From Pseudomonadota bacterium (GTDB lineage Bacteria > Pseudomonadota > Alphaproteobacteria > Acetobacterales > Acetobacteraceae): a stretch of 64,000 nucleotides of DNA. Below are positions 15,995 through 25,374 of the stretch, piece after piece; within the stretch, counting starts at the first letter, position 1, and every line of letters starts with the position of its first letter. Under the pieces are notes generated by a model. It did no database searches and had not been told where the DNA came from. It saw only the letters and a list, made by a program, of their open reading frames with translations. The DNA is taken from assembly GCA_021808055.1 (NCBI GenBank), contig JAKBCH010000005.1, positions 1 through 64,000 on the forward strand. The letters run 5' to 3'. The position numbers were made by a program, and so were the translations under genes.

Positions 15995-17721
15995 AGCACC
16001 CAGCCATTCTTGTTGTGCCCCATTGCGTGTAGCCAAGGTGGTGGCGTGTTTTTATTAAGCGCGCCCCATAATGTTTTGTCTGGCAGGTCATTCACCAGGA
16101 GATAGCGACCTGCTTGCGGGCAGAACAGAATATATTTAGCACCTGTGGCAATGACAGCTTGCGGCGGGGTGGTGCCGGGTGTGGCGCGCCAGGCCGCACG
16201 GTCTTTCATGAAACCAGACACGCCATGTTGATATAGCGAACCTACGGTCAGTACATGCGAACGATAAAGCAGCTCGGGTGTATCTTCTGGCTGGGCCAAC
16301 ACCACCTGCCCGGCGGCCGGGGCAAGCAGCGGGGCGATGCCGAGCAAATTGCAGGAAGGAAAGGCTTTTGCTTTAGCTGGGGTTGGCGTTTGCCCTTCCG
16401 CCTGCGCCGCGAGAAAAGGCGTAAGAAGGATTAAGGCCAGTAGCCCTATGCGCTTAATCCCTGCCAAACTGCCGCCTTTGGCTTCGATGGCGCTGAGTGC
16501 CACAGGCAAAAAAGCAGCCGCGAAAATGGCGGAGATTGATGTAAACAGCAAATAATTCGCACCCAGCCACAACGCCACGGCGGCGCAAATCGCTACATAA
16601 GCCCAGGCGAGCGGCGTGCGGAGTGGCGCGCCAAACGGGGGGGGGGCTGCCAGGTCAGCGAGGCTTGGTTTACGCTCATGCCAGGCGCGCAAAGCCGCAT
16701 ACAGCACTGCCCAGCTGCCTGGCAGCAGAAAGACGGGTAGTTCCAGCCCATGAAGAGAACTCAACTCAAGCATGACTCCAAAGAAAGCTTTCTCCTCCTG
16801 TGGCGGCAGCAGGCCCGATGGACCCTCGATGACTCCGGGGAATGCGATGATCCAGCCCAACAATGGCAACGCCATAATCAATAGCCCCAGCCAGCCACGC
16901 CAGGGTTTGGGGGGCAGACGAGAAAGCACTGTAGCACTCGCCAGCAGAATAAGCCCCAGGGCGACATAAACCAGGGAAAGCCTGTCGATTTCAGGCACCC
17001 CGTAACCGCCAGCGGGTGGGTCTACAAAAAGACCAAAGGCAAGAACATCAAAAAATCCCGCACCGGTTGCCATGAGCGTTGCTGCATTCGGTGTTTTTAG
17101 CCAGCGCAGCGCCAGGGCGGCATAGGCCATCAGCACGAACGGCATGGTCTCCGGTGTCATCCAGATTGCAAAACCGCCAGCGATACCGGCGAGGAATCCA
17201 AACCATCTATCTTCCCGCAGGGCACGCAGCACGCAACCGGCGGTGAGCGCGATAAGCGCCAGCAGCGCGATATGGTAATGCACGACGCCCGGCAGCGCGA
17301 TTGACTCCAGAGCGGGCAAAAGTGCGGCCGCCGCGGCTGCCGCCCAAAGATGGCGGCGCAAAGAGAACGGTTCCACGGCCCAGGCCAGCGAAACGCCCAG
17401 CGCCCCAACCCCCAGCGGCCCCAGCGCTACGCCCGCCGCGAACAACGCCTTATGCCAACCGATGAAAGGCACCATGGGTGCGGCGAGCAGCCATATGATG
17501 ATGTCCAGCAGCCGGGACCACTCCACCATCACCCCCGCACCGGATTGGTCGCCTGCGACATTGGTGAGAAGATGCCCGGCTTTGATGCCTTGCTCGATCC
17601 GCAGCAAGCGCATGTAGGAATCCGGGTCTTGCAGGCTGCCCGCCAGCACAAGGTGCCAGTCATGCAGCCCGACAAGAATATTCAGCCCGGCGCTGAGCAG
17701 AAAAAGCAGCGGATAGATCAA
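15976..17721 (-). CDS. STT3/GT-C-like polytopic membrane protein
   Basis: A 581-residue protein with about a dozen hydrophobic segments and a soluble C-terminal region (about 440-581). The first external loop carries QDPDSYMRLLRIEQ (D32, D34), the acidic DxD-type motif seen in oligosaccharyltransferase-like GT-C proteins, and MVEWSRLLDIIIW and WMTPETMPF also fit that family. It is probably a lipid-linked sugar or glycan transferase, but the substrate is unknown. The start is a TTG whose bases overlap the TGA of the upstream FMN protein (TTGA), so translation is coupled. It is third in a PhoR-like kinase, FMN protein, membrane protein string. Confidence 0.7.
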   Translation of the reverse strand: MIYPLLFLLSAGLNILVGLHDWHLVLAGSLQDPDSYMRLLRIEQGIKAGHLLTNVAGDQSGAGVMVEWSRLLDIIIWLLAAPMVPFIGWHKALFAAGVALGPLGVGALGVSLAWAVEPFSLRRHLWAAAAAAALLPALESIALPGVVHYHIALLALIALTAGCVLRALREDRWFGFLAGIAGGFAIWMTPETMPFVLMAYAALALRWLKTPNAATLMATGAGFFDVLAFGLFVDPPAGGYGVPEIDRLSLVYVALGLILLASATVLSRLPPKPWRGWLGLLIMALPLLGWIIAFPGVIEGPSGLLPPQEEKAFFGVMLELSSLHGLELPVFLLPGSWAVLYAALRAWHERKPSLADLAAPPPFGAPLRTPLAWAYVAICAAVALWLGANYLLFTSISAIFAAAFLPVALSAIEAKGGSLAGIKRIGLLALILLTPFLAAQAEGQTPTPAKAKAFPSCNLLGIAPLLAPAAGQVVLAQPEDTPELLYRSHVLTVGSLYQHGVSGFMKDRAAWRATPGTTPPQAVIATGAKYILFCPQAGRYLLVNDLPDKTLWGALNKNTPPPWLHAMGHNKNGWVLYKIVP

Positions 17722-19148
17722 TTGGATTGCGCCCGGAATCCTGCAACACCGTTCTCGATGGCGGTGACATGCCGGGGGGCAAATTTGCTGGGGTCTGTAA
17801 GGCCGCAGCTATGTGCGATGATCTCCACCTCGTCGCGCATTTTCAACGCGTAGCGGGAAACGCGCACGGCTTTGTCTGTTGGGTCGAGCCCGTGGATGAG
17901 GCGAGGGTCTGCGGCGGTAACACCGGTGGGGCATTTGCCGGAGCCGCATTTCATCGCCTGAATGCACCCAAGTGCGAACATGAAGCCGCGCGCCGAAGAC
18001 ACAAAATCCGCGCCCATGCAGAGTGCCCAGGCGACTTTATCTGGCGTGATGAGTTTGCCGGCGGCGATGATGCGGATGCGCTGGGCCAGCCCATGCTCCT
18101 GCCGCAATGCCGCGACATAAGGCAGCGCCTGGGTAATCGGCAGGCCGACATAATCGGCCAGTGATTCCGGGGCGGCACCGGTGCCACCCTCGCCGCCGTC
18201 AACCTGCAAATAATCGGGGCAATGCTCAGGGTTTTTCGCGCAATCGTGAAACCATTCGTCGAGGAATGAAGGATCACCGACCACGAATTTTACACCCACT
18301 GGCTTGCCGGTGATGGTCCGCACACGGTTGATGAAGGCCCCAAGCTCCTGAATGTCGCCAATGTCGCGGTGGCGGTTGGGGGAGATCGAATCCTGCCAGG
18401 GAGTGATGCCTCGAATCTCGGCGATTTCGGGCGTAACCTTGTTGCCAGGCAGAACGCCGCCTTTGCCGGGCTTGGCTCCTTGCGCGAGCTTCACCTCAAA
18501 CATCTTTACTTGCGGATACGCAGCAATTTCCCGCAGGCGGACATCGGAAAGATTACCCTCGGCGTCGCGCACGCCATATTTGGCGGTGCCGATTTGCATG
18601 ATGATATCCGCACCACCTTCAAGGTGAAATTTACTCAAGCCGCCCTCACCCGTGCTCATCCAGATGCCGGCGAGCTTTGCCCCGCGCGAGAGTGCGGTGA
18701 CAGCGGCGTGGCTTAGCGCGCCGTAGGACATGCCGGAGATGTTAAAGAAGCTGTTTGCCGGGTAGGGCTCCTTGCAGGCACCAGGACCGCTCACGATGCC
18801 GATCAGCTTGCCGGGATAGGATTTCTTGTCCTCCTCCAGCACCGGAAAGGCTGCATTACGGAAAACAAAAGTGGGTACGGCTTCCGACCCAAAGCTGACA
18901 TAGTTGGAAACGCCCTTGGCTGAGCGATAGACCCAACTGCGCTCCAGACGGTTGAACGGGCGTTCCACCCAGTCCGACAGATATTGGTACTGGCGCATAT
19001 AAGTGCCCCAGGTTTCCGCGAAATAACGGAAATGGCCGATGACGGGGAAGTTACGCAAAACCGTGTGCTGGGTTTGCGCTTTGTCGTGAATGAAAACCGC
19101 GATCAACCCAACAATGATCAGCGCGACGATAATTATTCCTATGGTCAT
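17718..19148 (-). CDS. Membrane-anchored FMN-binding glutamate-synthase-like protein
   Basis: A 476-residue protein with one N-terminal membrane helix (about 3-21) followed by a glutamate synthase central/FMN domain (GltS family). Visible motifs: FFNISGMSYGALSHAAVTAL, WMSTGEGGLSKFHLEGGADIIMQIG, AQGAKPGKGGVLPG, SPNRHRDIGDIQELG, VDGGEGGTGAAP, and a cysteine segment MKCGSGKCPTGV (near 410) matching part of the [3Fe-4S] motif of true glutamate synthases. It lacks glutaminase and GXGXG domains, so it is not a complete GOGAT. Substrate unknown. Its start is 60 bases from the upstream kinase, and its end overlaps the following membrane protein. Confidence 0.85.
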   Translation of the reverse strand: MTIGIIIVALIIVGLIAVFIHDKAQTQHTVLRNFPVIGHFRYFAETWGTYMRQYQYLSDWVERPFNRLERSWVYRSAKGVSNYVSFGSEAVPTFVFRNAAFPVLEEDKKSYPGKLIGIVSGPGACKEPYPANSFFNISGMSYGALSHAAVTALSRGAKLAGIWMSTGEGGLSKFHLEGGADIIMQIGTAKYGVRDAEGNLSDVRLREIAAYPQVKMFEVKLAQGAKPGKGGVLPGNKVTPEIAEIRGITPWQDSISPNRHRDIGDIQELGAFINRVRTITGKPVGVKFVVGDPSFLDEWFHDCAKNPEHCPDYLQVDGGEGGTGAAPESLADYVGLPITQALPYVAALRQEHGLAQRIRIIAAGKLITPDKVAWALCMGADFVSSARGFMFALGCIQAMKCGSGKCPTGVTAADPRLIHGLDPTDKAVRVSRYALKMRDEVEIIAHSCGLTDPSKFAPRHVTAIENGVAGFRAQSN

Positions 19149-19208
19149 GACCCTGCTCCTGCCGTTCCGGCAGCGTGTTCATAACCGTTACAGCCTCGCC
19201 TGTCTGCC

Positions 19209-20567
19209 CTAACGGCTTTGCCCCGGCAGCCAGACCGTGAATGTTGTGCCGCTGCCCGGCTCGCTATCGATAACCAGCCGCCCGCGATGGCGGTTAACCG
19301 CGTGTTTGACGATGGCAAGCCCGAGCCCGGTGCCGCCGACAACGCGCGAACGGCCTTTATCGACCCGATAAAACCGTTCGGTGAGGCGCGGAATATGCTC
19401 CCGTGCGATGCCTGCCCCGTTATCCTCCACCAGCACCACAATGCCGCCGGGTGGAAACCGCGTATCCTGCGTGGCGCTGGCGGAGAGTTTGATCTCACCG
19501 CCCGGCTTGCCATATTTCAAGGCGTTGTCTAGCAGATTGCTAAAAACCTGGGTGAGCTGATCGGCATCGGCGGGAATTTCAGGCAAGTCTGTGGCTAATG
19601 TCATCGTCAGCCGGGTTTGTTGCGTTTTCACCATCGGTTCCAGCCCCGCGACGATGCGTTCCAGCAGCGGCGGTAGCTGCAACAGATCTTTGGGTGGCGA
19701 ATGCTCGGAGATTTCAATTTTGGAAAGCGACAGCAGATCGCCGATCACCCGCTGCATCCGCGCCGCCTGCTCCGCCATGATGCCCAGAAAACGCTGCTGC
19801 GCCTCAATGTCGTCCGCCGCCGGGCCGCGCAGAGTTTCGATGAAACCGATGAGGCTGGCGAGCGGTGTGCGCAATTCATGGCTGGAATTGGCGACAAAAT
19901 CCGCGCGCATTTTCTCCAGCGCGCGTTCGCGGGTACGGTCGCTCACCAGCATATAAACCGGTGCGCCGACGGGAATCATCGTTACTTCCAAATCTCGCTT
20001 GACGGGTGCGGCAAGCACGATCTCCCGGCGCACGGGGCTGCCGCTCGTCAGCGCCTCAGCTAGCGCCGCACGGATGTCAGGATGGCGGAGCATGGCCGCC
20101 GTTTCCGCCCCGAACGCGGTGATGGCGCTGTCGTTACGCCAGAGGATGCCACCATCCTGATCCAGCTTGAGCAGCGGGTCTGGCAGGCGCTCAACCAGCG
20201 CCCGGTCCTCTGCCGCGCTGGCGATATGCCGGCCGCGCAACAGCCGCTCGGCATGAATGAGGCGCATGGCCTCCGCGCCCAGATCGCCCATGCCGGGCAC
20301 CAGAAGATGCCGTTCAACCGGGAGCGATTCAGGGGCCGTGCGCAGCGAGCGGACAAGTTTTGTCATCACCACGATGTCTCGCCCAAGCAGTGCGGCGAAG
20401 CCGATGGCCACCAGGCTGCACACAGCCCAGGAGAGCAAGGCGATGGCCGGGCGCAGCTCGCCCAGCAGGGCCAGCAGCGCGAAAACCACGCTAGGGGCAG
20501 CCGCCAGCGCCAAAAACAGCGCCAATGCGGCTGGCCAGGCCCTTTCCAGGCTCGCTTGCTCAGACAT
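19209..20567 (-). CDS. phoR: PhoR-type sensor histidine kinase
   Basis: A 452-residue inner-membrane kinase resembling phosphate-regulon PhoR. It has two hydrophobic segments near the N-terminus (about 12-36 and 43-62), a PAS-like region (about 122-210), the HisKA phosphoacceptor H230 in SSHELRTPLASLIGF, and HATPase_c boxes N (NLLDNALKYG), G1 (EDNGAGI) and G2 (GGTGLGLAIVK). The input is probably phosphate limitation, by family analogy. No phoB or pst genes are adjacent, so the partner must be elsewhere or the sensor has another input. Seven bases from the upstream lipoprotein gene. Confidence 0.8.
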   Translation of the reverse strand: MSEQASLERAWPAALALFLALAAAPSVVFALLALLGELRPAIALLSWAVCSLVAIGFAALLGRDIVVMTKLVRSLRTAPESLPVERHLLVPGMGDLGAEAMRLIHAERLLRGRHIASAAEDRALVERLPDPLLKLDQDGGILWRNDSAITAFGAETAAMLRHPDIRAALAEALTSGSPVRREIVLAAPVKRDLEVTMIPVGAPVYMLVSDRTRERALEKMRADFVANSSHELRTPLASLIGFIETLRGPAADDIEAQQRFLGIMAEQAARMQRVIGDLLSLSKIEISEHSPPKDLLQLPPLLERIVAGLEPMVKTQQTRLTMTLATDLPEIPADADQLTQVFSNLLDNALKYGKPGGEIKLSASATQDTRFPPGGIVVLVEDNGAGIAREHIPRLTERFYRVDKGRSRVVGGTGLGLAIVKHAVNRHRGRLVIDSEPGSGTTFTVWLPGQSR

Positions 20568-20573
20568 CTGCCG

Positions 20574-21851
20574 TCAGGGCTGGCTCAGGCTCGCGGGCGC
20601 GGGCGCGGTGATGCTGGGCTGGCCGGGTGCGATTGAAAACACCGCAAGGCCGCGGCTCACTGTTCCATCCGGGTGCAGAACAATAAGGCCATCTGTGCCG
20701 GTGAAGCCGGACGGTGCGGTGAGGACTTGCGCGGTATAACCGCCGGAGGAAGCGGCGAGTCTAGCCAAAGCCGCGGCATCGAAGGCGATATCCGCAATGC
20801 CGGGCGGCGTGCTGCCATAAGCCGCACTATATTTTGCGTCAAAGGAAGCCGCGGCGGCTGGGTCGGGTGCCGCGTAAATCGCGCCCAGCAAGGCAGGCTG
20901 GCTGGCCATGGCGGTGGCAAGCGGTGCCCACATGGTGGGGCCCATCAACTGCACCTGCGGCGCTGAAACATCGTAATAGGGCAGGAAATTCGCCAGTTCG
21001 GCCAGGGTGTCACCATCCGTGGCGCCGATGAACAAGGCGTTGAAGCTGGGGGGTGCTACCTGCTGGCGGCGCAGCTCGCGGGCTTTTTCGCGTCCCGCTT
21101 CGGTGTTTTCATCTTTTGCTTGCTTGATCTGCGCCATGAGTGACGCACCGCGACCATCCCAGTCCGAGATGTTCCTCACAGCGTCGTTCACGCTGGAAAA
21201 GTCCTGATCATAATAAACGATCTGCGGCGGCGGCTCGCTGAGGGATGCAGCCTCCTGTTGCAAGGCTTGCGCCAGACTGTGGCCGAAATCCGTATCCGGC
21301 ATTAGGCCCGCAAGTTGGGTGTGCCCGGAAGCCGCCGCCACCTGCGCCACGCGCGCCACCTGTTGGGCCGGGGTTATGCCCAGCGCCCAGACCCCAGGAG
21401 CGGAAACCGCGCTGTCGTTGGTGAAGGCGAGAACATTCACACCCGCCTGGTGGGCAACGGGTGCCACAGCCTGGGTTTCACCCGCGGTAAGGGGACCAAG
21501 AATCATGCCATCTCCCGCGGCAAGACCCGCCTGGGTGGCACTGACGGCCCCGGCTGGCGTGCCGCCCGTGTCACGGATATCCAGCCCTGGCATGCTGCCG
21601 GGCGGAAAGGCCAGCTTGGCGGCATTGGCCAGCACCTGGCCGACCGGTGCCAACCTACCTGAAAGCGGCACCAGCAGCAGCACATTGCCTGTGGTTTTGC
21701 CGAACCCGCTGGAAGACGCTACGCCGCCCGGTGTTAACGACGCGGGCAAACCAGAGCTGCCCGGAATTTGTGGGGCTTGACCAGCGCAGCTTACCAGCGC
21801 CAGCGTGGAACCAAGGAGCGCGGATGAACGAAGATAAGGCACGAGACGCAA
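20574..21851 (-). CDS. LpoA-like lipoprotein, periplasmic-binding fold
   Basis: A probable lipoprotein of 425 residues. The start MRLVPYLRSSALLGSTLALV runs to a lipobox Cys at 22 (LVSC) followed by AGQ, and the rest is a type-I periplasmic-binding (Peripla_BP_6) fold with VLLLVPLSGRLAPVGQVLAN, ILGPLTAGETQAVAPVA and NVLAFTNDSAV. It resembles LpoA/YraM, the outer-membrane activator of penicillin-binding protein 1A. TTG 21851 is preferred: GGAGGG lies about eight bases upstream, while GTG 21842 is further away. It is divergent from rsmI, and the 5' ends overlap by 28 bases. E. coli yraM (lpoA) and yraL (rsmI) are also divergent neighbours, which supports the assignment. Confidence 0.8.
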   Translation of the reverse strand: MRLVPYLRSSALLGSTLALVSCAGQAPQIPGSSGLPASLTPGGVASSSGFGKTTGNVLLLVPLSGRLAPVGQVLANAAKLAFPPGSMPGLDIRDTGGTPAGAVSATQAGLAAGDGMILGPLTAGETQAVAPVAHQAGVNVLAFTNDSAVSAPGVWALGITPAQQVARVAQVAAASGHTQLAGLMPDTDFGHSLAQALQQEAASLSEPPPQIVYYDQDFSSVNDAVRNISDWDGRGASLMAQIKQAKDENTEAGREKARELRRQQVAPPSFNALFIGATDGDTLAELANFLPYYDVSAPQVQLMGPTMWAPLATAMASQPALLGAIYAAPDPAAAASFDAKYSAAYGSTPPGIADIAFDAAALARLAASSGGYTAQVLTAPSGFTGTDGLIVLHPDGTVSRGLAVFSIAPGQPSITAPAPASLSQP

Positions 21852-22741
21852 TTCAAGACCCTCCAACGGACGCGCCCCCCCGAACTCAAATCCGGGAGTC
21901 TCTGCCCGCTCTTGTGCTGGTTTCCACGCCAATCGGCAACCTGCAAGACCTCTCTGACCGGGCAAAGGACGTGTTATCTGGCGTGAATGTAATTTTATGT
22001 GAAGATACCAGAACAAGCGCGGTGTTGCTACGCGCCCATGGGATTACGCAAAAATGCTTCGCGTTTCACGAACATAACGAGGAAGCGGCCCTTCCCCGGC
22101 TCATTATGGCGATGCGCGAGGGGCAACGCTTTGCACTGATTTCGGATGCTGGCACGCCGCTGGTCTCAGACCCCGGCTACCGGCTGGTGCGCGCGGCGAT
22201 TGAGGCGGGGTTGCTTGTGTCTGGCGTGCCGGGGGCCAATGCCGCCGTGCTGGCGCTCACACTCTCCGGCCTGCCGCCGCAACCGTTTCTGTTTTCCGGA
22301 TTCATGCCGCCGAAAGCAGGCGCCAGGCGGGCCGCTTTAGCAAAATTACGCGGAGCTGAAATTGCCGGGTTGAACGCCACGCATGTTTTTTATGAAGCGC
22401 CACATCGGCTGGATGAGTTTTTAACCGATGCCGAATCGGCCTTTGGCCCTCGCCCGGCGGCGGTGTGCCGGGAGCTCACCAAGCATTTTGAGGAAGTGCG
22501 GCGCGGCACGCTGGCGCAACTTGCCGCGCATTATGCGGCAGAGGCGGCGCGCGGCGAGATTGTTGTGGTGATCGGCCCGGCAGAAGACGGTGAGGCCGGG
22601 GCCGAATCCCTCGACGAGTCGCTGCGAATCGCGTTGGCGCGTCTGAGCGTGAAAGACGCCGCAGCCGCCGTGGCGGCCGCGACGGGGTTGCCGAAGAAGC
22701 AAGTTTATAAACGCGCTCTGGAACTGGCGGATCAGGGGTAG
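21824..22741 (+). CDS. rsmI: 16S rRNA 2'-O-ribose C1402 methyltransferase RsmI
   Basis: Methylates the 2'-hydroxyl of C1402 in 16S rRNA using S-adenosylmethionine. 305 residues of the tetrapyrrole-methylase fold with the landmarks LVSTPIGNLQDLSDRA, CEDTRTSAVLL, FHEHNEE, LISDAGTPLVSDPGYRLV, SGVPGANAAVLAL and FYEAPHRL. ATG 21824 has AAGGAG six bases upstream. The first 28 bases lie inside the 5' end of the divergent lpoA-like gene. The 3' end overlaps the converging pdxH by ten bases. Confidence 0.95.
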   Translation: MNEDKARDAIQDPPTDAPPRTQIRESLPALVLVSTPIGNLQDLSDRAKDVLSGVNVILCEDTRTSAVLLRAHGITQKCFAFHEHNEEAALPRLIMAMREGQRFALISDAGTPLVSDPGYRLVRAAIEAGLLVSGVPGANAAVLALTLSGLPPQPFLFSGFMPPKAGARRAALAKLRGAEIAGLNATHVFYEAPHRLDEFLTDAESAFGPRPAAVCRELTKHFEEVRRGTLAQLAAHYAAEAARGEIVVVIGPAEDGEAGAESLDESLRIALARLSVKDAAAAVAAATGLPKKQVYKRALELADQG

Positions 22742-23310
22742 AGGCGGCCCGTTTCCCATGTTTCATTGTTTAGCGTAAAGATCACCCGGTCGTGCAGGCG
22801 GTAATCGACACCCTGCCAGAACTCGAAATAATCCGGGCGCAACCGCCAGCCGGACCAATATTCTGGTCTGGGCACAGGCTGGCCAGCAAAACGGGCTTCA
22901 GCCTCGTTGAAACGCTCCTCAAAAATGGCGCGTGAAGCCAAGGGACGGGATTGATCCGAAGCCCAGGCACCAATCTGCGACAGGCGCGGGCGGGAGGCGA
23001 AATATTGATCGGCCGTGGCGGAATCGACCGGGGAAACCGCGCCTTCGATGCGGATCTGCCGTTGCAGGCTTTTCCAGTGGAACAACAGCGCAACCTGGGG
23101 GTTGCGCGCCATCTCCTGCGCCTTGCGCGAGCCGCGATTGCTGTAGAACACAAAGCCGCGTTCATCCCAGCCTTTCAACAGCACAATGCGCGCGGCGGGT
23201 CGGCCATCTTCTCCCACGCTTGCCAGCGTCATGGCGTTGGGGTCGCTCGGCTCAGTGCGTTTAGCGTCTTCAAACCAGGTACCAAATTGACCAAAAGGGT
23301 CCTCGCTCAT
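22732..23310 (-). CDS. pdxH: Pyridoxamine/pyridoxine 5'-phosphate oxidase
   Basis: FMN enzyme that oxidises PNP and PMP to pyridoxal 5'-phosphate, the last step of B6 synthesis and salvage. 192 residues. FMN-binding strands are visible at RIVLLKGWDERGFVFYSNRGSRKA and FHWKSLQRQIRIEG, and the dimer/FMN signature near the C-terminus is W(S)GWRLRPDYFEFWQG, with the family's usual end, RLYP. ATG 23310 (MSEDPFGQF) is preferred; upstream codons to 23397 do not look like the family. Divergent from fabI with about 100 bases between. Confidence 0.95.
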   Translation of the reverse strand: MSEDPFGQFGTWFEDAKRTEPSDPNAMTLASVGEDGRPAARIVLLKGWDERGFVFYSNRGSRKAQEMARNPQVALLFHWKSLQRQIRIEGAVSPVDSATADQYFASRPRLSQIGAWASDQSRPLASRAIFEERFNEAEARFAGQPVPRPEYWSGWRLRPDYFEFWQGVDYRLHDRVIFTLNNETWETGRLYP

Positions 23311-23411
23311 CTGCTTTGCGTCTCCATGAATGTCTGCAAGCCTTGATTGCTGCCCATACTCTATGCCACCACCCAGACTTGAAGACGACAGCAGCACGGA
23401 GAATACCCCCC

Positions 23412-24254
23412 ATGCCCGAGACCGAGACCGAGGCCGCCCTGCCCCAGGGTAATCTGATGCAAGGCAAGCGTGGCGTTATCATGGGGGTGGCGAATAACCG
23501 TTCCATTGCCTGGGCCATTGCCCGCGCGGTAGCCGCGCAAGGCGGTGAGATGGCCTTTACCTATCTGGGCGAGGCGCTGGAGAAGCGGGTGCGGCCATTG
23601 GCGGCCTCCATTGGCTCCGATTTCGTGCTCCCCTGCGATGTGGGCGACGATGCCGCGGTTGACGCCGCCTTCGAAGAGATCAAACAAAAATGGGGCAAGA
23701 TCGATTTTCTGGTGCACGCGATCGGCTTTGCGGACAAGAACTTCCTGCGCGGACGCTTTGTTGATACGCCCCGTGCGGTATTCCAGCAGGCGCTGGATAT
23801 TTCCGCCTATTCCTTTGCAGCGGTTTCCCAACGCGCCGCGGCGTTGATGCCAGATGGCGGCGCATTGCTAACCCTCACCTATCTGGGCGCTGAACGCTGG
23901 GTGCCGCATTATAACGTGATGGGTGTGGCCAAGGCGGCGCTGGAAGCCAGCGTGCGCTACATGGCGGCGGATTTGGGGACGGATAAAATTCGCGTGAACG
24001 GGCTTTCCGCCGGGCCGATTAAAACCCTGGCCGCGAGCGGCATTGGCGATTTCAGCTATATTCTGAAATGGAACCGCTATAATGCGCCACTGGGCCGCAA
24101 TGTGGAGCTTGATGAGGTTGGAATGTCCGGGCTTTATTTGCTTTCAGACCTTTCCAAAGGGGTAACCGGCGAAATTCACCATGTGGATTGCGGCTATCAT
24201 ATCATCGGCATGAAGAATCCGGATGCGCCGGATATAACGGTCGCGAACGATTAA
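23412..24254 (+). CDS. fabI: Enoyl-[acyl-carrier-protein] reductase FabI
   Basis: NADH-dependent enoyl-ACP reductase, the last reduction in each cycle of type II fatty acid synthesis. 280 residues. The nucleotide-binding start is GVANNRSIAWAIA (25-37), with FTYLGE next. The catalytic Tyr-(x)6-Lys pair is in HYNVMGVAK (Y167, K174), and LSAGPIKTLAASGI is the substrate loop. ATG 23412 has GGAG upstream. Three bases separate it from aroC, so the pair forms an operon. The FabI type (rather than FabV or FabL) is clear from the Y-x6-K spacing and the IRVNGLSAGPI segment. Confidence 0.96.
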   Translation: MPETETEAALPQGNLMQGKRGVIMGVANNRSIAWAIARAVAAQGGEMAFTYLGEALEKRVRPLAASIGSDFVLPCDVGDDAAVDAAFEEIKQKWGKIDFLVHAIGFADKNFLRGRFVDTPRAVFQQALDISAYSFAAVSQRAAALMPDGGALLTLTYLGAERWVPHYNVMGVAKAALEASVRYMAADLGTDKIRVNGLSAGPIKTLAASGIGDFSYILKWNRYNAPLGRNVELDEVGMSGLYLLSDLSKGVTGEIHHVDCGYHIIGMKNPDAPDITVAND

Positions 24255-24257
24255 ATT

Positions 24258-25331
24258 ATGTCTTTCAACAGCTTCGGCCAGCTTTTCCGTGTAACCACCT
24301 GGGGCGAAAGCCACGGCCCCGCCATTGGCGCGGTGGTGGATGGCTGCCCGCCGGGCATTGAGCTTTCTGAAGCTGATATCCAGCCGTTTTTGGATAAACG
24401 CCGTCCTGGCCAGTCGCGCTTCACCACGCAACGCCAGGAACCGGATCAGGTGCGGATTCTTTCCGGTGTGTATGAGGGCAAGACCACCGGCACGCCGATC
24501 TCGTTGATGATTGAGAACACCGACCAACGCTCCAAAGATTATGCGAACATCGCGGCGCGCTACCGGCCCGGCCATGCGGATGTGGCTTATGATATGAAAT
24601 ATGGCCATCGGGACCCGCGCGGCGGTGGCCGCTCATCTGCCCGCGAAACCGCGATGCGCGTGGCCGCGGGTGCCATCGCCCGCAAGGTGCTGGGGCAGGA
24701 GGTGGTTATCCGTGGGGCCATGGTGGCGATGGGCGCGCATGGGATTGATCGCGCGCGATGGAATTGGGCGCAGGTGGATGAAAACCCGTTCTTCTGCCCG
24801 GATGCTGAAGCTGCCATGAGTTGGGAAACCGAACTGGATGCAATCCGCAAGGCGGGGTCCTCTATCGGCGCGGTTTTGGAAGTGGTGGCCGAGGGCGTGA
24901 AGCCGGGGCTGGGCGCACCGCTTTATGGCAAGTTGGACGCCGATATCGCCGCCGCGTTGATGAGCATTAACGCGGTGAAGGCCGTGGAGATTGGGGACGG
25001 ATTTGACGCTGCTGCGCTGCGCGGGGAAGCAAATGCCGACGAGATGCGGATGAAGAATGGGAAAATCGTTTTCCTTTCCAACCATGCGGGCGGGATTTTG
25101 GGCGGCATTGCGACCGGCCAGCCGATTGTGGCAAGATTTGCTGTAAAACCAACCAGTTCCATTCTAACTCCAAAGCTATCTGTTAACGCAGAAGGCGAAG
25201 AGGTGGAGGTGTTTACCAAGGGGCGGCATGACCCCTGCGTTGGCATTCGCGCCGTGCCGGTGGGTGAAGCCATGCTGGCTTGTGTGTTGGCGGACCATAT
25301 GTTGCGCCACCGAGGGCAGACTGGGCAGTAA
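24258..25331 (+). CDS. aroC: Chorismate synthase
   Basis: Converts EPSP to chorismate with reduced FMN, the end of the shikimate pathway. 357 residues, standard for the family. The three signatures are visible: [18 protein letters not shown] (about 16-33), the [21 protein letters not shown] segment read in parts near 107-127 with the RSSARETA motif, and [21 protein letters not shown] near the end. It directly follows fabI and is probably cotranscribed with it. About 40 AT-rich bases separate it from the next gene, and no clear terminator is seen there. Confidence 0.97.
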   Translation: MSFNSFGQLFRVTTWGESHGPAIGAVVDGCPPGIELSEADIQPFLDKRRPGQSRFTTQRQEPDQVRILSGVYEGKTTGTPISLMIENTDQRSKDYANIAARYRPGHADVAYDMKYGHRDPRGGGRSSARETAMRVAAGAIARKVLGQEVVIRGAMVAMGAHGIDRARWNWAQVDENPFFCPDAEAAMSWETELDAIRKAGSSIGAVLEVVAEGVKPGLGAPLYGKLDADIAAALMSINAVKAVEIGDGFDAAALRGEANADEMRMKNGKIVFLSNHAGGILGGIATGQPIVARFAVKPTSSILTPKLSVNAEGEEVEVFTKGRHDPCVGIRAVPVGEAMLACVLADHMLRHRGQTGQ

Positions 25332-25374
25332 AGAATTTAAATATTTTTTAATCCATTGGCTTTTAAAAGTGGAC

